DNA of 20,315 nt from Fimbriimonadales bacterium (GCA_026392145.1 JAPLCS010000301.1:1-20315); one strand, 5' to 3'; positions 1-8,489 are shown, counted from the first letter of the stretch. Program-made: numbers and translations. Notes: a model not told the origin generated them from the sequence alone.

Positions 1-507
1 AATTGACCACGTTGGGGCGTTAAAGATTTCGCCAATACGATGGTCGAAGCTCTGCAACGCGAACACATGCCCCAGCACTGACCACATGGGGTGAGCAAAA
101 AAGAACTGGATATGCTCGGGGTGAGGATCATTGGCAGGGTTCATGAACACCCGTGGAACCATGACCAAAATTGAGCCTAAGTACAGCGGATAAATTCTCG
201 CAAGCCGTGCCCAAAAGAAATCAATCCTCTGGCGCTTTCTCTCCGCCGGGCTATTGCTCGAATCGGAAAACTTAGCGTAATAATTTGAACCTAAAATGTA
301 TCCCGAGAGAATAAAGAAGAAGGACACACCCACAAACCCATGATGAATGGCATTCTTTATTGGCGCGGGAAAAAAGTCAGCAATCAACTTTTCGTAGTGG
401 TACAAAACCACCATGAATGCAGCAAAAAACCGTACCGAAGTCAACTGCGGGAAGAATTCCCGATTGGGCTTAGATACGGCTTCAGATGAATTTGAATTAG
501 CTTCCAA
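1..507 (-). CDS. Acyltransferase family 3 membrane protein, 5' part (cut by window edge)
   Basis: The open frame runs from a TTG codon at 507-505 off the left edge, giving 169 visible residues. The early segment LTSVRFFAAFMVVLYHY matches the family-3 acyltransferase (OafA/NolL type) opening, in which the His of the YHY stretch is the conserved catalytic-type histidine. It is followed by a second membrane helix (GFVGVSFFFILSGYILG), the SFFxLSG signature of the family, and by an FFWARLARIYPLYL segment. Such enzymes move acetyl or other acyl groups onto surface polysaccharides or lipids at the cytoplasmic membrane; the substrate here cannot be told. The TTG start is chosen because AGGGG lies about 6 bases upstream and no in-frame ATG precedes it. 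The gene lies 66 bases downstream of clpX on the same strand and is probably functionally unrelated. The missing C-terminal part is outside the window. Confidence 0.85.
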   Translation of the reverse strand, partial: MEANSNSSEAVSKPNREFFPQLTSVRFFAAFMVVLYHYEKLIADFFPAPIKNAIHHGFVGVSFFFILSGYILGSNYYAKFSDSSNSPAERKRQRIDFFWARLARIYPLYLGSILVMVPRVFMNPANDPHPEHIQFFFAHPMWSVLGHVFALQSFDHRIGEIFNAPTWSI

Positions 508-552
508 CGTAATCCCCTGCAATCAAACTCAATCGCAATCCTTTGCTGAGCA

Positions 553-583
553 AGAAGACGCTTCTAAATAAGGCTAACTAGCC
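553..583 (-). terminator. Possible weak terminator after clpX
   Basis: On the minus strand the clpX stop codon lies in a short palindrome, GGCTAGTTAGCC (583-572), followed by TTATTT and then a second small stem (AGAAG/CTTCT, 565-553). The stems are short, so termination here is a guess; readthrough into the acyltransferase gene is equally possible. Confidence 0.25.
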
Positions 584-1884
584 TTCTTCAAATCTTCTTC
601 GCTCAACAATACAGGATGCTTGCCACCATCGATAATTCCCTCTGGGAGAATCACCCTCTTAATTTCTTCTGAGGACGGAACTTCGTACATAACATCCATC
701 ATCACGCTCTCAATGATGGCGCGCAAAGCTCGTGCACCTGTCTTACGCTTGAGCGCCTCGCGGGCAACTTCTCGCATCGCACCTGGTTCAACCACAAGTT
801 CCACTCCATCCATTTCAAAGAATCGGGTGTATTGCTTCAAGATCGCATTCCGAGGTTCACTCAAAATGTTCATCAGCGCATCTTCGTCCAAGGAATCCAA
901 GGTGGCGATTACAGGAAGTCGACCGATGAACTCTGGAATGAGACCAAACTTCAACAAATCCTCAGGCAACAGTCCCTGAAGAATGTCAGCCGGAGTTTCC
1001 ACTTTGCTCTCCGGATTACTTCGGAAGCCCATGGTGCTATCCTTCATCCGGCGCTTAATCATTTCTTCAACGCCTTCGAAAGCTCCTCCGCAGATGAACA
1101 AAATGTTTGAAGTGTCAAGCTGCAAATACTCTTGCTGAGGATGTTTTCTTCCACCCTGTGGCGGAATATTTGCCGTAGTGCCTTCCAAAATCTTCAGGAG
1201 TGCTTGCTGAACACCCTCACCGCTCACATCTCTCGTGATCGATGGGTTGTCCGATTTCCGAGCAACCTTGTCAATTTCATCAACATAGATAATCCCGTGT
1301 TCGCAAAGCTCCTTTGCGTTATTCGGGTCCATAGCTTCCGCCGCTTGCCATAGTTTCAGAAGAATGTTCTCAACATCTTCCCCGACATACCCGGCCTCAG
1401 TGAGAGCGGTAGCATCGGCAATTGCAAACGGAACGTTGAGCATCTTCGCCAAGGTTTGAGCCAACAAAGTCTTTCCAGAACCCGTGGGTCCGACCATAAG
1501 GATATTGCTCTTTTGAAGTTCGACATCTCCCTTACCTTTCTCGCCAATTCTCTTGAAGTGGTTGTATACGGCAACTGAAAGCGCTCGCTTTGCAGTGCTT
1601 TGTCCAACAACATATTGGTCCAAGTGAGCGACAATTTCTTTCGGCTTTGGAACGTTATTTGGCTTGCCAGGAGGTGGCGTTGGTTGATGAAGCGGCTGGG
1701 GTGCGCTTGAAGGGGTCTTGGCACCTGAAGGACGCACATCACCGTCATTGTGAAGGATGTCGTTGCACAAATCGATACAGTCGCTACAGACTGCACCATG
1801 AAGACCCACGATGAGCTTCTTCACCTGCTCTTTGGTCTTGCCACAAAGACAACATTGATCCCTTCTTTCCGATGTTTTCGCCAT
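574..1884 (-). CDS. clpX: ATP-dependent Clp protease, unfoldase subunit ClpX
   Basis: Hexameric AAA+ unfoldase that recognises, unfolds and threads proteins into ClpP in the cytoplasm. At 436 residues it has the usual ClpX length. The N-terminal zinc-binding domain is complete (Cys11, Cys14, Cys33, Cys36). A Pro-rich linker (about 55-80) leads to the AAA+ core: Walker A GPTGSGKT at 132-139, pore loop GYVG at 165-168, Walker B IIYVDEID at 198-205, RKH loop at 246-248, the EFIGRLP box at 318-324 and the sensor-2 motif TGARALR at 382-388. The ClpP-docking loop, usually IGF, reads MGF at 285-287. The ATG at 1884 lies 33 bases after the clpP stop, so the two genes form one operon transcribed leftwards. 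No trigger factor or lon gene is adjacent. Identification is secure. Confidence 0.98.
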   Translation of the reverse strand: MAKTSERRDQCCLCGKTKEQVKKLIVGLHGAVCSDCIDLCNDILHNDGDVRPSGAKTPSSAPQPLHQPTPPPGKPNNVPKPKEIVAHLDQYVVGQSTAKRALSVAVYNHFKRIGEKGKGDVELQKSNILMVGPTGSGKTLLAQTLAKMLNVPFAIADATALTEAGYVGEDVENILLKLWQAAEAMDPNNAKELCEHGIIYVDEIDKVARKSDNPSITRDVSGEGVQQALLKILEGTTANIPPQGGRKHPQQEYLQLDTSNILFICGGAFEGVEEMIKRRMKDSTMGFRSNPESKVETPADILQGLLPEDLLKFGLIPEFIGRLPVIATLDSLDEDALMNILSEPRNAILKQYTRFFEMDGVELVVEPGAMREVAREALKRKTGARALRAIIESVMMDVMYEVPSSEEIKRVILPEGIIDGGKHPVLLSEEDLKKAS

Positions 1885-1917
1885 TCAGATGCCTACTCTT
1901 TAACTGATTTTAATGGA

Positions 1918-2499
1918 TTAGGAGACTCTTTCCAAGACTTTGTCGACGATGCCATATTTCACAGCTTCCTCGCCTGACATAAAGTAGTCTCGGTCACAGT
2001 CCTTGCGAACTTGCTCCTCAGTCTTGCCAGAATGGTGACTGAGAATGCCCATCAGATCATCCATCATTCGGTTAATTTCGGCCGCTTGGACATTAATATC
2101 CGCAGCAGTGCCTCTAAAACCGGCTGAAACCTGGTGAATCATAATTCGCGAGTGCTTGAGCGCATATCTCTTCCCTTTGGCACCACCTGCAAGCAAAACT
2201 GCTCCCATTGATGCCGCCTGACCCACACAAATCGTTGCAACGTCGCACTTAATGTGCTGCATGGCATCGTACATCGCCAGACCAGCTGTTACTGATCCAC
2301 CGGGTGAGTTAATGTAGAAGTCGATATCCTTGTCAGGATCTTCCTTCTCAAGAAAGAGTAACTGGGCAACGATAAGATTCGCGACATAGTCGTCAACCTC
2401 AGTCCCCAAAAAAATGATCCGGTCTTTTAAAAGCCTGGACCAAATGTCGTAGCTTCGCTCTCCGCGTGCGGTTTGCTCGATAACGTATGGAATTCCCAT
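1918..2499 (-). CDS. clpP: ATP-dependent Clp protease proteolytic subunit ClpP
   Basis: Serine peptidase that assembles as two stacked heptameric rings and degrades substrates delivered by ClpX. All 193 residues fit the family. The catalytic triad is Ser97 (in GQAASMG), His122 (MIHQ) and Asp171 (DRDYF), with the same numbering as mature E. coli ClpP. The oxyanion-side glycines (SPGGSV, 65-70) and the handle region with FRGTAADI are present. Almost no propeptide precedes the [10 protein letters not shown] start, so little or no N-terminal processing is expected. It is the first gene of the clpP-clpX operon. The leader (2500-2776) contains a small hairpin (2524-2541) but no CIRCE or CtsR box that I can recognise. 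Confidence 0.98.
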   Translation of the reverse strand: MGIPYVIEQTARGERSYDIWSRLLKDRIIFLGTEVDDYVANLIVAQLLFLEKEDPDKDIDFYINSPGGSVTAGLAMYDAMQHIKCDVATICVGQAASMGAVLLAGGAKGKRYALKHSRIMIHQVSAGFRGTAADINVQAAEINRMMDDLMGILSHHSGKTEEQVRKDCDRDYFMSGEEAVKYGIVDKVLERVS

Positions 2500-2523
2500 C
2501 TTACTTACCTGTCTACTCCATTC

Positions 2524-2541
2524 TGGCGTCTTTCAACGCCA
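2524..2541 (-). other. Short hairpin in the clpP leader
   Basis: TGGCGT (2541-2536, minus) and ACGCCA (2529-2524) form a 6-bp stem with a 6-base loop, about 25 bases before the clpP start codon. It could affect translation or mRNA stability. It does not match the CIRCE or CtsR heat-shock elements as I know them. Confidence 0.3.
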
Positions 2542-2575
2542 AGCCCAAGGTTCTTTTCTTAGAACGCTCTCTGCA

Positions 2576-2776
2576 TTAACTACAGAAACCGTGCCAATCC
2601 CCAGAATCCTCAGAATTGTTCCTCAACAATGCCAGAAGTGACCCAGCTATTATGCCAGGGTATCCCCATTTTTTGATTCTGATGGGCACCCAAATCCAAA
2701 CTTTTAGTGGAAATCCAATTACCGCCAAAGGACCTGCTGGAAAAAATAACGCGAATGGTTTAGTGATATCGGCAAT
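2576..2776 (-). other. Open frame without ATG between the DUF1501 gene and clpP; possible gene remnant or small membrane protein
   Basis: Directly after the DUF1501 stop (2779-2777) the same minus frame stays open for 66 codons to a TAA at 2578-2576. The translation is strikingly membrane-protein-like: FALFFPAGPLAVIGFPLKVW, then a basic turn (IRIKKWGYPG), then IIAGSLLALL. No ATG or GTG suits as a start. The first codon after the stop is ATT with GGAAGG 5 bases upstream, and an internal TTG follows AGCAGG. It could be a remnant of a lost gene, a readthrough extension of the DUF1501 protein, a small protein with a rare start, or chance. I cannot decide between these. Confidence 0.2.
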
Positions 2777-3981
2777 TCAAGCCTTCCAGATTGAAGGCAA
2801 AACAGGCATTTTTGACTCTAAAAAGAAGTTTAACATCGTACGGTAATCGTTCACTGGTTTCAAGTCGCCCACTTTATCCACCTGATCCTCACCCAATCCG
2901 GGCCACTTACCGTAAATCTTGCCACCGGGAACAGCCCCTAGCGCCATCATCACCGACGCACGGCCGTGATCAGTTCCAAGGCTAGCGTTTTCTTCCAACC
3001 GTCGACCAAATTCCGTCATTACAATCAGGGTCACTTTATCTGAGAGTTCACCTAAATCTGTCATGAAGGCGTCCACTGCCTCAGCAACCTTCTTCAACTG
3101 ATTCGCATGAATTCCGGTATCGGCCCCCTGAGCCGCATGGTTATCCCAACCAGTCTCTTCCAACGAAGCAATCTCAAGCCCGAGATCAGATTTTAACAGG
3201 CTTGCCACCTCACGAAATCCCCTACCCAACTCTGTCGCAGGATAAACCGCACCGTGAGAAGGTTGGTAATTTTTGGCATCAAGCTTCTCAACTTTCTCTA
3301 ACGCCGTCAGGGTGTCCCTTCCGGACTTCGCAACCAGGTCCTCACCGTCCCCGCAGACAAGAGAAAATCCGAGATGGACTGCACAATCGTCGGTGATGGC
3401 GCACCTCTCAACGAATCGGGAACCGTTTCCGCCCATGCCACTGCCCTTAAGGGGGTATCCAGTTCAGAGGCAGTTTGCACCAGATATCGCGCCAACCATC
3501 CGCTCGGCTCACTCGAATGTCCATGAGAAACCCCTCGTTCCATGGCTGACATTGCTTCAAAATGAGACCGGCTCATATCTCCCGAGCCGACGGCGTGAGC
3601 AATCGCAAGTTTTTCTTGCTCGTACCACTTTTTCAAAGGTGCCAAAGCAGGATGTAAAGCAAACTGCTCATTCAAAGCCACTGATCGTGCAGAGGCCCCT
3701 TTGCGCGCGTCTTGAGGAGCTGCGATTGCAATCGACGGGCGGGCGTCGTAGTATCGCGCCTCTTGATAAGGAACGACCATGTTTAATCCATCCGCACCTC
3801 CCCTCAAAAACAGTACGACTAACGTGTGATCAGAAGTCTGTGATTTCGATGCTCCAAGCTTTACCTGCGCAAGTGCCGAACCACTCATCAACCAAGGCAA
3901 GAGTCCAGTGAGCCCGGCCTGAACCCCCGTCTTGAGAGCCTGTCGACGGCTGATTGCTTGAAAAAAACTTGGACAACCCAT
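2777..3981 (-). pseudogene. DUF1501 family Tat-exported protein, broken by a 1-base frameshift
   Basis: Two overlapping minus frames together encode one DUF1501 protein of about 401 residues. The first (from ATG 3981) has a twin-arginine signal (SRRQAL, residues 11-16, then a hydrophobic stretch ending SALAQ) and the family segment LRGGADGLNMVVPY; it runs out of homology near SISDFLLSAG. The second continues with DGEDLVAKSGRD and holds GWDNHAAQG and the signature TEFGRRLEENASLGTDHGRA. The join is at CCCC 3349-3352 (GGGG on the coding strand); one more G restores SAGDGEDLVAKS exactly. DUF1501 proteins are exported, of unknown biochemistry, and regularly sit beside DUF1800 genes, as here. The ATG overlaps the DUF1800 stop (TGATG) with AGGTGG 4 bases upstream, favouring it over the TTG one codon earlier. 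The break may be a sequencing error, a true pseudogene or, less likely, ribosomal slippage. Confidence 0.85.
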
Positions 3982-5312
3982 CAAACCACCTGAAACTCCG
4001 GAGACGCCAACCGCCTCGCCAGTAACTGCCGACCCTCAACTTTCAAATATTCGTTGGGAACCGACGTTTCCTTAATCTTTCCGTGGGCGAGATTGTACGC
4101 AAACTGCCATCGAGGCAACATATTCGTCGCCCAACTCACCTGGTCCACAGGATAGCCGTCCGGGAGTGGCCAATCATACAGTAGCTGCCCCATTTTCCTC
4201 AGTTCAGTTTGCAACGCTAGTCCGCCATCGGTCTCGGCATTGGAGCGTCGAAGGCAAGCCACTAAGTAGTCAAATGGTCGCCTTAGCTTGGTAGGTCCAT
4301 TTGTCAATTCAGGCGCGTGAACAATCACTCGCATCATGGCGCTTATATCACCACCGGTATTGGCATATTGGGTCGCGACCTTCTTTTCCAATTCCTCATG
4401 CCTACCTCCCGTGAAATGGGTGACCAACTTTCTTGCCAGATGTTTGGCAGTCGAAGGATGGTTAGCGAGGAGATCAAGAACCGCCTCACCATCCGAAAGC
4501 CCACCCCCGGAGGGAATCTTCACCCCAAGCACAACTTTCGCACCAAGATCATGTCTTTCTTCATCAAATCTAAAGGAACCTTTGGGTCGCAGGAACCTGG
4601 TTTCCATAGCCCATCCCGTCAAGCAACGAGCTACTTCCTGAATGTCCTTCTGGGTGTATCCACCGTCAATTCCCAGAGAGTGCAACTCCAAAAGTTCCCG
4701 CGCAAAATTCTCGTTCGGATGCCCCTTAAAGTTCAGTTGATTGTCCAAGTACACCAGCATGGATGGCGACTTCGTCATTGACTTCAGCATCTCTGGGAAT
4801 TTCCCGAGCGCAAATTTCCGAACAATTTGTTCCTCCTCGTTCCCCTTGAAAAAGGCACCATCTGCCTTACCCGAGTAGATGTTAAAGTGGTTGGACCAAA
4901 AGTCAACCATTCGCTCCTTGAGTTGGTTCGGGCTATACGTCGCCCTTAAAATAGCAGCGCTTTGTAATTGCTCCACCACTCGGGCACGAGGTATCTCCAT
5001 CAATTCCACCGCCTGAAGTCGAATAGCATCCAAACTCTGGACTTGTAAAGTAAGTTCCAATGGCTCAGGAAACGTAGCACGTAATTGGGATTCTAAATAC
5101 TGCTCCTTGCCCAGTTCCTGAAAAGTGTGTTCCTCCTGTGAGGACCATCCGAACGTCAACCGATTGAGCAATCTTTCTGATTCAGTTCCCGAAGGGGACC
5201 GATAACCGAGGTCACGACTTTGTCGTCTCGCCGAGTTCGCAATTCGAGCACACCCTCCCGCAGCGACTAAACCAGCCCCTGCAACAAACAAATCGCGACG
5301 AGAAATGCTCAT
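3981..5312 (-). CDS. DUF1800 family Tat-exported protein
   Basis: A 443-residue protein of the DUF1800 family, whose biochemical role is not known. The N-terminus has a twin-arginine motif SRRDLF (4-9), a hydrophobic stretch and a Cys at 21, so it is probably Tat-exported and perhaps lipid-anchored, although the lipobox (AAGGC) is poor. Family landmarks are FWSNHFNIYSGKAD (138-151), the NENFARELLELHSLG block (200-214) and the following GYTQKDIQEVARCLTGW. The stop overlaps the start of the DUF1501 gene by one base, so translation is likely coupled. DUF1800-DUF1501 pairs recur in Planctomycetes and Armatimonadota and are thought to act together at the cell envelope; this is inference from co-occurrence. 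It starts 27 bases after the membrane-protein gene upstream, in what looks like one operon. Confidence 0.9.
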   Translation of the reverse strand: MSISRRDLFVAGAGLVAAGGCARIANSARRQSRDLGYRSPSGTESERLLNRLTFGWSSQEEHTFQELGKEQYLESQLRATFPEPLELTLQVQSLDAIRLQAVELMEIPRARVVEQLQSAAILRATYSPNQLKERMVDFWSNHFNIYSGKADGAFFKGNEEEQIVRKFALGKFPEMLKSMTKSPSMLVYLDNQLNFKGHPNENFARELLELHSLGIDGGYTQKDIQEVARCLTGWAMETRFLRPKGSFRFDEERHDLGAKVVLGVKIPSGGGLSDGEAVLDLLANHPSTAKHLARKLVTHFTGGRHEELEKKVATQYANTGGDISAMMRVIVHAPELTNGPTKLRRPFDYLVACLRRSNAETDGGLALQTELRKMGQLLYDWPLPDGYPVDQVSWATNMLPRWQFAYNLAHGKIKETSVPNEYLKVEGRQLLARRLASPEFQVV

Positions 5313-5339
5313 ATAAAACCTGCATGTAACAAACTGAAA

Positions 5340-5843
5340 CTACGAGCTCACTTCGGCAAGACCTGCTTGTTTGCGTAACATCGCCCTAAATCCTGCCCCG
5401 CTTGACACCAACAGCAGTAACGGTGCAAACAAAAACCAACCCAGCACCGGTAACAATGCAGACATAACGAGAAATCCAGAAGCTCGGCTGAAAGCATGAT
5501 AATCAGAAAGGGCACTACTTTGATCTTTGAGCCGCGAGGCTGCAACTAGCGCCACCCCACTCGCCCCGACTGCCGCCAAGGCGAAATAAGATGCAATCAT
5601 CAACAGACCCAAAAGCTTGATCAGAGGATTCGGAACATTCAAAATAGTCAGTCCAAAAAAGCCACCACCAGTGACCAAAACTCCCAAGCCTGCGCACTTC
5701 TTTGATGAACTAACCACCGCTTGATGAGCAATCTCCATTCGAGAGGCAAACAGTAACGAACACATCAACAAAAATGCCCAACTTGTAACTCCAATCCCAA
5801 TCAAAACTGAGACCACTGAAAAAACGTCGCCTATCGTAACCAT
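5340..5843 (-). CDS. Unrecognised four-helix membrane protein upstream of DUF1800
   Basis: I do not recognise the family. The 167-residue product has about four hydrophobic segments (roughly 8-33, 51-72, 75-103 and 121-148), small-residue-rich helices (GASGVALVAA) and a short basic C-terminal tail (RAMLRKQ), so it is an integral membrane protein. The ATG at 5843 is preferred over a TTG seven codons earlier because the Shine-Dalgarno AGAGGAAG lies inside that extension, 8 bases before the ATG. It lies 27 bases before the DUF1800 gene on the same strand and so probably heads that operon. It is divergent from the YbaN gene, with 73 bases between the starts. A function in the DUF1800/DUF1501 process is only suggested by position. 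Confidence 0.75.
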   Translation of the reverse strand: MVTIGDVFSVVSVLIGIGVTSWAFLLMCSLLFASRMEIAHQAVVSSSKKCAGLGVLVTGGGFFGLTILNVPNPLIKLLGLLMIASYFALAAVGASGVALVAASRLKDQSSALSDYHAFSRASGFLVMSALLPVLGWFLFAPLLLLVSSGAGFRAMLRKQAGLAEVSS

Positions 5844-5902
5844 GAATCTATCTTCCTCTAACAAACCTTACGAATGATAGGTAATCCACGATTCAAACAC
5901 TT

Positions 5903-5908
5903 CATAAT
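5903..5908 (+). promoter_or_regulatory. Candidate -10 box of the YbaN gene
   Basis: CATAAT ends 8 bases before the ATG at 5917, and there is no Shine-Dalgarno sequence between them. If used, transcription would start within a few bases of the start codon, giving a leaderless mRNA. No clear -35 box is seen. Confidence 0.3.
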
Positions 5909-5916
5909 CTCGGTTA

Positions 5917-6432
5917 ATGGCAACCCGCAAGCGGATTCTTCCGATTCGAATTCTGTTTGCGCTGTTCGGAATCCTCTGTGTAGGCGTCGGTTTTGTAGGT
6001 CTTGTGACCCCCGGACTCCCCGGATTTGTCTTTTTCCTCATCGCTCTCTGGTCATTCCGCAACTCATCTTCCCGACTAGAAACGTGGCTCCTTAACAACC
6101 GCATGATAGGTCCCACACTCAGAGACTGGGAAGAAACTCGCTCCATGAAGCGATCCACCAAAATCATTGCTATCTCGGCCATTTGGCTGGCAATTCTTGC
6201 GACCTGCACACGTATCTGGACAAAGCTTGGCTCGCAAGACACCATCGAACTACCGTTCCTCGAGAGATTTTTCAGACAGCAAGATGGCAAGCGATTTCAC
6301 TACTACTTTGTAGCGCTAGAAAACCCCAGACTCATCGCGGTAATTCCCATTGCCGTGTTGCTACTTACGGCTGTGCTTCTGACAATCTACTTATCACGCA
6401 TCAAAACAAAGTCATCTCCTGCCAGCGAATAG
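5917..6432 (+). CDS. YbaN/DUF454 family inner-membrane protein
   Basis: The segment GILCVGVGFVGLVTPGLPGFVFFLIALWSF (about 18-47, read in parts) followed by NSSSRLETWLLNNRMIGPTLRDWEE is the DUF454 (YbaN) pattern: two membrane helices around a PGLPG turn, then an amphipathic stretch and a third helix (82-97). The function of the family is unknown. YbaN proteins are usually about 120-130 residues; this one has 171 because of an added polar loop (104-138) and a fourth helix (139-160). The start has no visible ribosome-binding site, and a -10-like CATAAT sits 8 bases upstream, so the mRNA may be leaderless. The 3' end overlaps the convergent DNRLRE gene by 21 bases. Confidence 0.85.
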   Translation: MATRKRILPIRILFALFGILCVGVGFVGLVTPGLPGFVFFLIALWSFRNSSSRLETWLLNNRMIGPTLRDWEETRSMKRSTKIIAISAIWLAILATCTRIWTKLGSQDTIELPFLERFFRQQDGKRFHYYFVALENPRLIAVIPIAVLLLTAVLLTIYLSRIKTKSSPASE

Positions 6433-8382
6433 ACTAATATCTTTGATTTTCACAGCCGTGGACCCGGTGTTCGTGATTCTTACGTACCTACCACCAGTCG
6501 GAACGGAGCGCAGCGCAACCTCACCCACTTTTGTAGGTGGATACTCCTTCAAATAGCCTGCCAAATTATCAATCTTAATCCAATTGACTGCCTCGGCAAT
6601 TTTCTCGGTAGTTCCATAAACTTTGACTTCAAGACCACCAGCAACTTCACCCCGGATTACCATTTCTGCCAGCAATCGGTCACGTCCCAAATCGAATTCG
6701 AGCCAACCTCCTGCAGGCAAGCTCAAGGCGGTTGCATCTGAACCATCAGCAATTCCAGCCAATTGAGCTGGAAAAGAACCTGCAGAATCTTTCACAGGCT
6801 TCCCAGCAGCAAGATTTTGCTCCCTCAGAATCGTGACAGAAGGAAGGTTCACCGGCATTTCAATAGTGATGACTTTGGTATTGCCACGAGCAAACTGATC
6901 CGAAAAGTGCCACGACGGCACTACCAAACTTTCACTGCCTTCTGCAGTCGTTGCTGTAACCTCAAATTCACCCACAAAACCATCGGCAAATTTGGGCAAA
7001 ACCACAAACCCATTGGCGTCAGTGTTACCTACTTCTGTCACTTTGTCCCCGAACTTGACACTCACCTTGGCGGAAGGTATCACTAACCCCTGCGGGGTAA
7101 CAAGTTTGCCCAGAACAACATTGGGATAACCTACCTTGCCGTTCATAATCCAGTTCGCCTCAAACATCGTCAAAGGTCCTGCCTCTGGTCGAGCAAGCTG
7201 CTTAAAAACAGGATTATCATTACTCCGAACAGGCGGTATCAAGCTCATTAACAATTGCGTATCCGTGAGATTGGTCCCAAACCCTGGTCGCGGTGAAGCG
7301 ACGCGTCGCGGATCGACTGCACCATCAGGCCCTTCAGCATTCACATACTTCCCCGCACCAAACGTGCAAAAACTGTAGTAAGAAGAATCCACTGCCCATC
7401 GGTTACAACGACGGGCAATATCATGGCTGGTCTGCAACCATAGTCCTGCCGGGTCTAGGTAGAACACTGCATCAGGAATCGAAGCAATTTGATGTTCAAC
7501 AACGACCCGAAGCAATCTTCCCCTCGGATCTTTAGACACACTCCCCGACGGCAAAACAAATTCAAACTGCTTAGCGGTACCCACCTTCTGAGCCCCTCGC
7601 CAAATAGTCACCGAGGCGACATCTTGGTCCGAGTGAACTTGTACCGAAGTACCTGAATGAGTGAGATAGGATTTGGCTAGCGGCACTTCAGCATCCGCTA
7701 AAGCCAGACTAAGACTTGGTCGCTGCTCGGGCGACGTCGAACTCCAAATTGCACAAGTATCTTCGAATTCCAACAAGAATCCATAATTGCTGCCCTCGTG
7801 ATTCGCCCAATTTTGCAACACATTACCGAGACCCTCAATTTCAATCTTGTCCTTCGCGTCCTTGATGGTGCAATTTAAAACCTCTCGATCGCTCGAACCA
7901 ATTGCACCCGGACTTTGCCAATTCGCATGGTCACCACCTGCCGAATTCCAAGTCACCCCAGGAGCAAACGGTTTCTCACCACCCCTTGGGAGAGTGGCCA
8001 TTCTCGAAACCAAAGTTGCGATTCCAGGCGTAAGCCATGGCTTTTTGATGACACTGACCGATTTAAGTTTTCCGTGCTCTTCATCCGCCATTCGCAACGT
8101 CAACTTGCCACCAATAATTTTCTTATTTCGAGGAATAGCTAAGTCCAAACTTCCAAACCGCATCAAAACATTTCGCTTTTTCCCACCCGTCAAGGCGAAC
8201 ATCGTTGGAACGGTAAAGCTAGGCGCCTCGGCATCAATTTCGGCTTCATGAACCTCCCAATATCGATTAATCGATTCTTGGGAATGCGCCAACAAGCAAC
8301 CACGGGATAGATCAAGCGTCTCAGCTGAACCAGGCTTGACGCTCAGCATCAGCAACGGCAAGGCGATAGTGGACAGAATCAT
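6412..8382 (-). CDS. Secreted multidomain protein: DNRLRE, carboxypeptidase-regulatory-like and discoidin-like regions
   Basis: A 656-residue exported protein. Residues 1-20 form a Sec signal peptide ending SVKPGSA, unusually without a basic n-region. Residues about 25-230 fit the DNRLRE/CBM96-like beta-sandwich (GGKLTLRMAD, an NWANHEGSNYGFLLEF segment, closing IWSSTSPEQRPSLSLAL), a module of secreted and wall-associated proteins. A central region (about 240-410) is unassigned. Residues about 415-510 look like a carboxypeptidase-regulatory or bacterial Ig-like fold (GKLVTPQGLVIPSAKVSVKF). Residues about 515-656 resemble an F5/8 type C (discoidin) carbohydrate-binding fold: LAAGKPVKDSAG near the start, GGWLEFDLG in the middle, GRYVRI near the end. 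No catalytic domain is evident, so a binding or structural role is inferred. The Shine-Dalgarno AGAGGAA almost touches the ATG. The 3' end overlaps the convergent YbaN gene. Confidence 0.75.
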   Translation of the reverse strand: MILSTIALPLLMLSVKPGSAETLDLSRGCLLAHSQESINRYWEVHEAEIDAEAPSFTVPTMFALTGGKKRNVLMRFGSLDLAIPRNKKIIGGKLTLRMADEEHGKLKSVSVIKKPWLTPGIATLVSRMATLPRGGEKPFAPGVTWNSAGGDHANWQSPGAIGSSDREVLNCTIKDAKDKIEIEGLGNVLQNWANHEGSNYGFLLEFEDTCAIWSSTSPEQRPSLSLALADAEVPLAKSYLTHSGTSVQVHSDQDVASVTIWRGAQKVGTAKQFEFVLPSGSVSKDPRGRLLRVVVEHQIASIPDAVFYLDPAGLWLQTSHDIARRCNRWAVDSSYYSFCTFGAGKYVNAEGPDGAVDPRRVASPRPGFGTNLTDTQLLMSLIPPVRSNDNPVFKQLARPEAGPLTMFEANWIMNGKVGYPNVVLGKLVTPQGLVIPSAKVSVKFGDKVTEVGNTDANGFVVLPKFADGFVGEFEVTATTAEGSESLVVPSWHFSDQFARGNTKVITIEMPVNLPSVTILREQNLAAGKPVKDSAGSFPAQLAGIADGSDATALSLPAGGWLEFDLGRDRLLAEMVIRGEVAGGLEVKVYGTTEKIAEAVNWIKIDNLAGYLKEYPPTKVGEVALRSVPTGGRYVRITNTGSTAVKIKDISLFAGRR

Positions 8383-8431
8383 TTCCTCTAGGTTATCCCC
8401 ATTCGTGCCCGAATCTGAGCACCTTAAAACA

Positions 8432-8468
8432 ACTATCCCTTTGAATTCAATGAATCCAAAGGGATAGT
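8432..8468 (-). terminator. Hairpin terminator of the lgt operon
   Basis: ACTATCCCTTTG (8432-8443) pairs perfectly with CAAAGGGATAGT (8457-8468); beyond one mismatch a further 4 bp close a 3-base loop. On the minus strand the stem is followed by TGTTTTAAGG, a modest T-run. It lies 21 bases after the stop of the small basic protein gene and fits a rho-independent terminator. Confidence 0.75.
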
Positions 8469-8489
8469 CTTAAATTTAGTCGAGAAAAA

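Noticed and set aside
2500..2576. CIRCE or CtsR heat-shock operator before clpP
   Set aside because: The only inverted repeat (TGGCGT/ACGCCA) does not match either consensus.
2780..2797. GCCTTC/GAAGGC stem at the end of the DUF1501 gene as a terminator
   Set aside because: It lies within the last codons of the gene and has no T-run after it on the minus strand.
2616..2846. Plus-strand 76-codon frame upstream of clpP
   Set aside because: No Shine-Dalgarno, overlaps the 3' end of the DUF1501 gene, and its translation is less protein-like than the opposite minus frame.
3346..3356. Programmed -1 frameshift in the DUF1501 gene
   Set aside because: The slip at GCG GGG is possible for one tRNA only; there is no X XXY YYZ heptamer and no obvious downstream structure, and DUF1501 proteins are not known to use recoding. 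A simple indel is the better explanation.
3273..3911. Plus-strand open frame of 212 codons opposite the DUF1501 gene, spanning the frameshift
   Set aside because: It raised the question of whether the minus gene was real, but the DUF1501 motifs are unmistakable and the plus translation is low-quality Ser/Arg/Pro-rich sequence with no family features.
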